This document shows, one piece after another, positions 56,700 to 64,000 of a stretch of 64,000 nt of DNA (within the stretch, counting starts at the first letter, position 1; each line of letters begins with the position of its first letter). The translations under genes and the position numbers were made by a program. The DNA is from Absidia repens (taxonomy: Eukaryota > Mucoromycota > Mucoromycetes > Mucorales > Cunninghamellaceae), in contig MCGE01000042.1 in the NCBI GenBank assembly GCA_002105175.1, positions 62,001 to 126,000 of the forward strand. The letters are read 5' to 3'. The notes under the pieces are model-generated. The model did no database searches, was not told the DNA's origin, and saw only the letters and a program-made list of their open reading frames with translations.

Positions 56700-57599
56700 T
56701 GGTTGTAGAGCGAAAGAAAAAAAAAAAAAAGAATAGACCGCCTTTTTTTTGTTTACAGTTTTTTTTTGGACGACGGGGATTGAAAATCGAGATATGTGGT
56801 TGTTCATTTTCTAGGGGCACAGTTTATTCATTTTCAATTGAGACGATGAAAAAATACAATTGGGATTTGGGATAAAATAATTTAGGATAGTGGAGAAATA
56901 TTTTGGGATGGGAAGAAATCAAATTGACAGGAATAAAATAAAATCAAGGGACAGTGGGATACTATTCAGACAGTTGAAAGTAATGGAAAAGAAGGCTGGT
57001 TAGCTTTCACTCTATAAAATATTGATTTTCTTTTTTTAAACTTACACAAGGAATAAATGTAATCTGTTAAAACATATTTGATACGGATAACGTCGCAAGG
57101 AGGGGGGAGGGAAACAGCGAAGGAGAGGCACCTGGTGCTGTAGATGGAAGGCGGAAGCATGTCGCCCGCTTGAATATCAGTATAGAACCTAGAATATAGG
57201 TATAAAGTAAGGGCGACAGTGAGTAGGAAAGGAGATAAGGAGAGGACAATACGGCAGAAGGATACCAGCGCCAACAACACCAAAGAAAAAAAACTTGATA
57301 TATATATGACTTATACTTGATAAAGAAAATACATGATAATGTTTGCTTGAGTTTTTTTTAAAAAACAAGAGATATATTTTGAGATGACAGAGAAGTAATG
57401 ATGAAACACAGAAATCAAGATTATACGCTTGAACCAAATGCCTTATGATACGCTTCAAATGTTCATATTTTTATGCGGTCATCGCTGATCATTTTATTTA
57501 AACGTCCTTCAGTACTTTTTTTTTTTTTTTTTTCATCCACCACAGCCATTCTTCATAACCATTCAAGAAGTCCCTCTCATCCTTATTTTGAACCCAGTA

Positions 57600-58800
57600 A
57601 CTATGTACAATAGAACAGACGAAGCGTTGAGCACGAATGTTGATCGATGTACCTACACCTGACCTTTTTTATTGCACACAAAGCAACTTTTATTTTTATA
57701 CATGAACAAATGTAATACAGTATAATGTAGGCATACCCATTCGGCACGACAATTTGACATACAACAGGCGATGTAAAAGCAACAAAAAAGAAACAAGGTA
57801 TATTTTATTCAGACGTAAACATGACTTATGTCAACTAACTCAACTATTAATTCTATAATGGCACCTATCTAAAGGTGAGACGTTTAGGAGTATGCATGCT
57901 AATTTGGTAAATGTGGAGTGCATTGGGCTGGGGGCTAATTTGCTGTACAAGGAAAATCGAATTGTTCCACCTTATCTCAATTGCATCAAGAGAAAATAAT
58001 AACACGTTGACAATATTGAAATGTTATGGTTACTGTCATGCGAATAGAACTATCATGTTGATGATGTTGTATACTATTGATTGTTGTTAAAAAAAGTGAG
58101 ATTTCTTTTGTATCCACCAAAAAAAAAAAAAGACCGGCAGCCACCGACAGGAAATATTTCAAATCCCGTCCACGTGTGATTTATTCCTCCCAATTTTTTT
58201 TTTTTTCGCTCTCTCCTTCTTTTCATTTTCATTTTCTTCAGCTTTTTTTTTCAACTTCTTTGGGGTAATGGCGATCTTATATTAGTATCAGGACTAGCTT
58301 AGAAGGGGATTCAGCTCAGGGATTACAAGATGCATGTGGAAACCCTTTCATTTTGGATCTAGGATCTGAATGTACCACTAGTTGACTTTTTGGAGCCTTC
58401 ATTAGCTTAGTTTTGTATTAGGTTGTCCGTTTAATGTATCTAAAATTCAAATAAAATATAGCTCTTTACTTAATTTAATCAAAAATGACCCATTATTCTC
58501 TCTCATGTCTTGTGAAATAGGTTCCTTTTGATTAGTGCTGACCTTTGTTGGGCTTCAGTAACATATGTCGCTTTTGAGTTTCTCATGCCTTGTACTTTCT
58601 ATTAACTCACATTTCACAACAGTCCTTTTAGATTAGTATTGACCATTCTTCAGATCTCATTATGTGCTCTCTCATCCTTCCTCCAAAAGATCTTTCCTTT
58701 GAATAGATCCTTTGTCACAATGAATCCTTCTCATTTAGCTTTAAGGTATATCAAAACGCTTGAATAAAATTTGGACTTTTTATAAACCACCCTCTGACCC
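57600..58800 (+). repeat. Dispersed repeat family, copy R4
   Basis: Plus strand order: GCGTTGAGCACGAATGTTGA, TATTTTATTCAGACGTAAAC, GGTTACTGTCATGCGAATAG, TCCACGTGTG, T-rich tract, TTAGTATCAGGACTAGCTTA, CAGCTCAGGGATTACAAGAT, ATTTTGGATCTAGGATCTGA, CAAATAAAATATAGC. It is the best bridge between R1 (5' half) and R2/R3 (3' half). Confidence 0.65.
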
Positions 58801-59413
58801 ATTATATAGTATAAGAAGCCGTAATTGTAGCTGTTTCGTGAGCCTCCTACCTTACATATGCTTCTACTCCCTCACAACAAACAACTTGCATCACGGACCC
58901 GACCAATTATATTCATAAACTTTGGTCTGCTGAGAGTAACCGTCCCAATAATATATTGTAGCATATTGTCCCACTGCTTTGCGAACTCACGGCGCCATAT
59001 GCATTCGGCGTCCGTCTGAGTTTGTGATGGCACACTTAGATTAACCATTTGATTTCTCTAATCAATCACCCTGAGTCCCCTTTTCCCATTCAATCCACAT
59101 CCGGTTTTTTCGATGACACAAAAACGTTTTAAACAGGAATCACTATCCATTTTACACAAAACATAATCAATTTTTGAACAGCACCTCTACTTTTTTCTTT
59201 CCAATTTCACTTGATTTCCCACCTCCCAAATAGTTACAAATATAATGATTAAGCAGTCTTTTTGTGTGTGTTTCAATAAGCACAATGGTTTTTTATTCAA
59301 TGGACAAACATCAGTAAATACAATAAATATCCAACTATACTACAATACCAGATACAAATAATAATAATACTATAAAATACATAAAATAAGGAAGGATAAT
59401 ATAATCTAGCGAA
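58801..59413. other. Intergenic region, nothing recognised
   Basis: AT-rich DNA between repeat R4 and the arrestin-like gene's 3' end. No supported ORF, RNA or clear repeat. Confidence 0.45.
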
Positions 59414-60717
59414 TCAGCCAAGAGAATGAGTCGACGAAGCTGTTAACTCATGTTCGTAATATTGAGGCGTGTATTCCGGTAAATCAAGATCCACAGCTAC
59501 AGCATCATCACCGCCAGCGGGAAGAACAACACTATTCATAAGTTGTGGTTGCTGTTGATTAAAAGAGGTATTGTTGTTGTCAGAAGCAGAGGAAGACGAT
59601 GGCGAGACAGGTACATTGTTCGATGAGGCTACTGAGGAAGAAAATAAGCAAGATGCATCCTTTGGATAATCGGTGACAATGATAGGAAACTCCAGTATAA
59701 GAGGTTTGGCGTTGGTGGTGGAGCTGGCAAAATGAATGGTCATACGTAGTCGATGCGTGATTTCTAAAAAGGGATCAAAATGATGTGTGCGTACTTGAGT
59801 TACTAAAGGTGTTCGAATAAAATGTGTTTCTGAGCTATTGCTGAAGGCTGGTGGGTGATAATCTGTTGAAGGGAATTTGGTGATAATTGGTTTCAAACTA
59901 TGCAAGCCCGATTTCGTATTAAATCTATATAATAAAAACAAAGTTAGTTCTATTCTTCTGCCCATAGTCATACACATTTTAATATTTACCTGTAAGTTTC
60001 CAGTTCATGTAACGCTAATTCGACCCGATTCACTTCGACTCGTTCCTTTTCCACACTCCATCGTAACGCCAAAACAATTTCACCTGTTTCAACTGCCATT
60101 GCTTTGGGTACTTCAGCAGACCATTCGAACCATTCACTAACTCCATTGTATTCAATACTGGGTATCAATGCACTGGCGCTAGGTAGATAATGTCGGCATA
60201 AAGTCACTGTTCGCTGAATCCTGTATTTCTTGAAGAAAGAGCCTGCTGAGAAGTTGGCCACAAGATGGTATTCGACAAAACCATGTTTAGTGCGGATGGA
60301 TGGTGGCAAGTGGTGAGGCAAATGCAAACCAAAATCAATCGTCTTTTCACCAGGGATATATATAAGTTCCTTTTCGACTTCACAAAGCGTCACCGTGGTT
60401 TCCAATCGAGTCATAGTGTCCATTGTTGGGCGATCGTCCCCCAAGCCGCTTCCAAATTCTTTAGGTGGCAAAGTGGATGATGGGACATCCATGCATAGTC
60501 CAGCTTTACCAACAAACTGTAGTGTAATACGGTTCCATTTAATCTTGGGATCGTTGAATGAGACGTGACCCATTAATTTGGTGCGTATTTGAGACATTGG
60601 GTTTTCTCGACTGGCTGGACCAATAAAGTATACTGGTGCTTCGTTGACCTTGACATCAACAGGTGGAAGATGCTTGTCTTGCTGTTTTCGCGGGGTATCC
60701 AAACCAAATCTTTTCAT
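59414..60717 (-). CDS. Arrestin-domain (alpha-arrestin-like) protein
   Basis: Two exons (60717-59990, 59924-59414) give 412 aa. The N-terminal arrestin fold has VYFIGPASRENPMSQIRTKL, MGHVSFNDPKIKWNRITLQF, FGLHLPHHLPPSIRTKHGFV and EYHLVANFSAGSFFKKYRIQ. A C-terminal arrestin lobe follows (SSETHFIRTPLVTQVRTHHF). A Ser/Asn-rich tail ends with DLPEYTPQYYEHEL; LPEY resembles the PPxY/LPxY motifs that recruit Rsp5/NEDD4 ubiquitin ligases. Such proteins act as cargo adaptors for endocytosis of plasma membrane transporters. Which cargo cannot be told from sequence. Confidence 0.82.
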
Positions 60718-61155
60718 GATTCAATAAAGAAATAGGGGGAACGACAAAATAGTAATAATAATAAAATAAAATTAGGCGTACAAGAAAAAGAGGAGAGGAA
60801 AAAAAAAGTGTGAAAAAGGAAAAAAAATGGTTATTTTTTGTCTTGAGTTTATCCAATCATCGTCACTTTTTTGATTTTTATATCCCGACTCCCAGGGCCT
60901 TTTGATTTCCTAATAATTGAAACGGAATACGTTATAACAATAGAAATAAAGCTTGCATAATGTTATTATTGTAGGACCTATCGAGATTAAGATACTCTAC
61001 AAATCAACATATATATACACCTAACCCCAGGTTGCTTTTTTTGTAGATCAGAGTAAGTCAACATTTGATCATTTCTGTATAAATTTTTTCGTATTTTATT
61101 AAACACGAAACTAAATAAAACTATGCTAATCTTAAGTAAACTTCACTATTCTATA
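60718..61155. other. Upstream region of the arrestin-like gene
   Basis: AT-rich, A-rich leader. No gene or named repeat was seen. Confidence 0.4.
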
Positions 61156-61394
61156 CTATTCTACATTATAGCGCCAATTGCCCGAAGCAGATGATCCAGG
61201 ATTGAATGTTGCACAACCAGAGAAATCTGTGTCATATACAGTATTTTCCGTCGTATTTTCCGGAAGTCCAAGTAATATGGGCGAGCTTCTTTGTATTGCA
61301 GTGTTCAATAAAACAAGATGTGTTAGGATCTAATCATCGTATTATATATGTATGTTATAATTTTTTGTATTACCTGTTTAAAATGGGATTTGCT
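61156..61394 (-). CDS. Terminal exons of an unidentified gene (partial or decayed)
   Basis: Two exons join in phase: 61394-61374 (ANPILN plus two bases of Arg) and 61288-61156 (SSPILLGLPENTTENTVYDT, FSGCATFNPGSSASGNWRYN, VE, stop). Both have GT/AG signals (GTAATA; ACAAAG, TTACAG). Further 5' exons could not be found in about 100 bp of AT-rich sequence before an A32 run. It may be a short gene, a truncated one, or the end of a longer one with distant exons. No family is recognised. Confidence 0.35.
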
Positions 61395-61529
61395 CTGTAA
61401 GATATGTGATTCTCCGTACATGTATCATATTTGCTACTTGGCACAGTCTAGCTACTACCCAGGCTTATGTGCATACTACATATTGAATAAAAAAAAATTA
61501 GTAAAGTGATCAACTTCCGGCGTATAATG

Positions 61530-61530
<1 letters not shown>

Positions 61531-61562
<32 letters not shown>
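61531..61562. repeat. Poly(A) run of 32
   Basis: Homopolymer A run followed by a GC-richer patch with CCGGCACCGGCACCGGCTCC at about 61600. The rest of 61563-62226 shows no gene. Confidence 0.7.
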
Positions 61563-61564
<2 letters not shown>

Positions 61565-62228
61565 TGATCCCATCCGAGATCCTAGTTCCCGAAAACCCCG
61601 GCACCGGCACCGGCTCCCACCCTACCACTATTCCGATACTAAATTAGTGCCCTAGCAAAAACAAAAAGGGCTACTATCACCAACAAGTTGAACAAAAAAC
61701 GCCAAGTCTTCACTCCAGCTTCCATACCTATCCCACTTTTGATTTCCAGAGTCAATATCATACAAATATACCCTTTAATAGGCAACGGAAATACTTATGG
61801 CGTCAGTCAAATAGTACAAAGGTACAATAATACCAGATGGCAGTGTTAAGAGACGAATGTTGATAATGCGAGTTTTAGTGGAATCATATAAATATTTGAA
61901 TGTAGCAAGACACACTATAAGCTACTATTTGTTCGTTGGCGTGATGATGAATACATAACAGATAAAGATTCTATTTTGTAGACAAAAAGAGAAATCCAAC
62001 AAAAAAAAAAGTAAAAAAAAAAAGAAAAAACGCCGCTCGCGGAAGTTGAAAAGTTTTGCCTATTTGAACTTTTCTGGTGCACGGTGTTTATCAAAAGTTA
62101 GGTGCAAATTTCCATTTTTTTGAAGGCGATCCGATCATTGCCAGGAATGATGGCCCATCCCTCTGTAACTTTTTTTTTTACTAACCTATGGAAAAACAAA
62201 GTTTTAACCCTATTATCAGCACAAGGTA

Positions 62229-62735
62229 CAGTCGAGAAAGTTAGGTTGGGTCAGGTTAGTTGAAAATGGGTCACCATTCTCAATATGGGGCAAACGCAAA
62301 AGTGGGTCAGGTTGGTGAAAGTGGGTCAGAGCAGCGAAAGTGGGCCAGGGTGGGTGAAAACAGGTCAATCATCTTTAAATTAGCTGTTAATACTATTTTG
62401 TTTTGACTATAACATGGGATCCTATTATAAATAAAATAATGGTTTTTATGCACATTTTGTCTAGCTCCATTTTGTCATATATCTATATTTATTTATAATA
62501 GGATCCCATGTTATAGTCAAAACAAAATAGTATTAACAGCTAATTTAAAGATGATTGACCTGTTTTCACCCACCCTGGCCCACTTTCGCTGCTCTGACCC
62601 ACTTTTACCAACCTGACCCGCTTTTGCGTAGTTGACCCATTATCGCGGAGTTGACCCACTTTTGCGGCGTTTGACCCATATTGAGAATGGTGACCCATTT
62701 TCAACTAACCTGACCCAACCTAACTTTCTCGACTG
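62229..62735. mobile_element. Fold-back element (MITE-like) built of TGACCC/GGGTCA repeats
   Basis: The ends CAGTCGAGAAAGTTAGG and CCTAACTTTCTCGACTG are exact inverted repeats, flanked by TA on both sides, suggesting a Tc1/mariner-type target. The arms (62229 to about 62431, about 62497-62735) are nearly perfect complements around a loop of about 65 bp. Each arm holds tandem TGACCCACTTTYG units of about 19-22 bp. The right arm has about two more units than the left. There is no coding capacity. The transcript would be a long hairpin. Confidence 0.78.
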
Positions 62736-62926
62736 TATCTGCATACAGAAAAAAGCAAAAAAAGGAGATTGCTACGAAGAAAAGGTGACGTTCGCATTTT
62801 CTCGGACCGACGATTGAAAAGTAATGCATGGTTGAGTTTGGATCCTGATGACCATTAAAGAAACCATCTGAAAGCCATACTCTCCTTTTATATTTTTTAC
62901 TTTTTCTTTCTTGTCATTTTTCATTC

Positions 62927-63425
62927 ATGTCACCAGTCAGCAAAAGCATCACTTCCAGCGCCAATATTAAGGTAATATTGTAATATGGACAGACCATAGC
63001 CAATGCAAGTGTTCCTGAATATTAACCCCAGAATTTGGTTTTGCTATTAGGCAATATATGATTATCGAAACAAGGCTCGGCCATACCACTTGCCATCCAT
63101 GTCCACTTCTCCAATAGCAACAAATCTTACAACCACGACCACCGTACATTCGCTTAGATCGCCTGCAATTACCCAACATGTAAGCCCCAGTCTGTTTTGA
63201 TGATAATCCAAAAAAAAAAACAAAAGAAAAAAATCAAAAAAATAACGACTAAGCTTTTTTTTTTTTTTTCATCAACAGATATTTATTTCATCACCGCCAC
63301 TGCTCTTCTGCCTGGATCCAAATAGTAATGGTTTATTTAGAAATTCACCCGCACATCATGATGATTTGTTAGATTTTGATAAAGTTATAAATAGTCAAGG
63401 AAATAAAACAGGACTAGAATTGTAG
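62927..63425 (+). CDS. Small Ser/Thr-rich protein of unknown function
   Basis: Three exons (62927-62971, 63051-63179, 63279-63425) all join in phase 0 to 106 aa. It starts MSPVSKSITSSANIKAIYDY and continues RNKARPYHLPSMSTSPIATN, then LFCLDPNSNGLFRNSPAHHD and DLLDFDKVINSQGNKTGLEL. Splice signals are standard (GTAATA, GTAAGC; CTATTAG, CAACAG). No signal peptide or membrane segment. The family is not recognised; the N-terminal half is low complexity and probably disordered. Confidence 0.55.
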
Positions 63426-63536
63426 TACCTATCCAAAACACACACATATACACACAAGGTCAATCAACCATTTATCGTTTCCATATATTAACAATCCGTT
63501 TTTTATTATTATCATCATCAAATATATAGCCACTAC

Positions 63537-63612
63537 TACTACTACTACTACTACCAAAACTACTAATACTAATAATACTACTAATACTACAGGTACGACT
63601 AATACTACTAAA
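63537..63612. repeat. (ACT)n-type trinucleotide repeat
   Basis: Runs of ACT and imperfect AAT/ACT units (CTACTACTACTACTACTACC) in the convergent 3' region between two genes. Confidence 0.8.
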
Positions 63613-63732
63613 ATCAACAACAATCCCGTCCTAATATTCACTACTATACAAATTAACAATAACCAAACATATAAATGATATCAACTAAGTAATAAAAAAC
63701 AATAATAAGCAAACACCAAATAATCCAATTCA

Positions 63733-63975
63733 TTAGTCTTCATCTTCTTCATCAGCTGTCTTCAACCAATCAATAAATTTGACAATCCTCTTCTTGAGTT
63801 CACCATGGGAATCGAGGCCATCAAACCAGACATAACAGGCTTCCTCATCCAATAGATCGCATTCATACCACTGTGACAAAACAAGGGTGCTTTTCGGTAA
63901 AAGGAGTGGGTATCTTTGAGTGCATCTATCCCAAGCTTTCAATAAAATCCGTTGATCTGATGTGGACTTGACAAA
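63733..63975 (-). CDS. W2 (eIF5C) domain protein, 3' end; eIF2B-epsilon or eIF5-like
   Basis: The last exon of a gene that continues beyond the window (acceptor TGTCTAG at about 63978-63976 on the minus strand). The 80 residues FVKSTSDQRILLKAWDRC, LVLSQWYECDLLDEEACYVW and LKKRIVKFIDWLKTADEEDE show the aromatic/acidic boxes at the end of the W2 HEAT domain found in eIF2B-epsilon, eIF5 and relatives. The acidic tail is typical of both. These factors act as guanine nucleotide exchange factor or GAP for eIF2. The catalytic part is outside the window. Confidence 0.7.
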   Translation of the reverse strand, partial: FVKSTSDQRILLKAWDRCTQRYPLLLPKSTLVLSQWYECDLLDEEACYVWFDGLDSHGELKKRIVKFIDWLKTADEEDED

Positions 63976-64000
63976 CTAGACACGTACAATCCATGTTCCC

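Noticed and set aside
56966..57283. 105-residue minus-strand ORF with a hydrophobic N-terminus (MVLLALVSFCRIVLSLSPFL)
   Set aside because: Composition follows local pyrimidine-rich sequence; no convincing start context, no motif, and the only nearby intron would be about 33 nt. Not strong enough to call a gene.
1..64000. CRISPR arrays, operons, riboswitches or bacterial-type systems
   Set aside because: Spliceosomal introns, poly(A) signals and a eukaryotic tRNA show nuclear eukaryotic DNA; the tandem repeats seen have no unique-spacer structure.

Overview
The window looks like a nuclear scaffold of a fungus. Genes carry many short introns (about 50-130 nt) with GTAAGT-like donors and TAG/CAG acceptors. 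Intergenic DNA is AT-rich, with unusually long A and T runs. Gene content is fungal: VCX1-type Ca2+/H+ exchanger, sphinganine C4-hydroxylase, KAR9-like protein, secreted I9 inhibitor, Ty3-type retrotransposon. I favour an early-diverging fungus (Mucoromycota-like), but that is inference from style and homolog feel, not a search.

Layout. 1-13.7 kb is gene-dense: 3' part of a thioredoxin-like/PITH gene (+), FIT2/SCS3-like lipid-droplet protein (-), complete 11-exon DNA polymerase epsilon catalytic subunit (+), sphinganine C4-hydroxylase (-), cytochrome b5-like membrane protein (+), metallothionein-like protein (+). 14.2-17.0 kb holds a modular Cys-rich secretory gene with a broken frame and, 35 bp after its stop, a decayed Tc1/mariner-like element. 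17-25 kb holds old dispersed repeats around a KAR9-like gene (-). 25-34.3 kb is gene-dense again: I9 inhibitor, Ca2+/H+ exchanger with two apparent single-nucleotide exons, a divergent pair of PES1/NOP7 and ribosomal protein uS8, a small unknown protein, an ABHD10-like hydrolase and a Yippee protein. 34.4-36.5 kb is repeats; 36.5-42.1 kb is a 23-exon SKI2 exosome helicase (-). tRNA-His at 43.4 kb is followed by an older LTR into which a 7.7-kb Ty3-like retrotransposon with apparently identical LTRs has inserted (43,588-51,312). 51.3-59.4 kb is mostly repeats plus the mitochondrial ribosomal protein uL5m gene. 59.4-64 kb has an arrestin-like gene, a gene fragment, a fold-back element, a small unknown gene and the 3' end of an eIF2B-epsilon/eIF5-type W2-domain gene.

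The host genes are mostly housekeeping (replication, ribosome biogenesis, RNA decay, sphingolipid and calcium homeostasis) and do not form one pathway. The most unusual points are: the two 1-nt exons needed to rebuild the conserved GNAAEH motif of the exchanger; the retrotransposon, with a -1 frameshift heptamer abutting the gag stop, a motif repeated at each gene junction and an extra ORF ending inside the 3' LTR; and a fold-back element made of TGACCC-type repeats. Coordinates of multi-exon genes are outer CDS limits; exon coordinates are given in the evidence.
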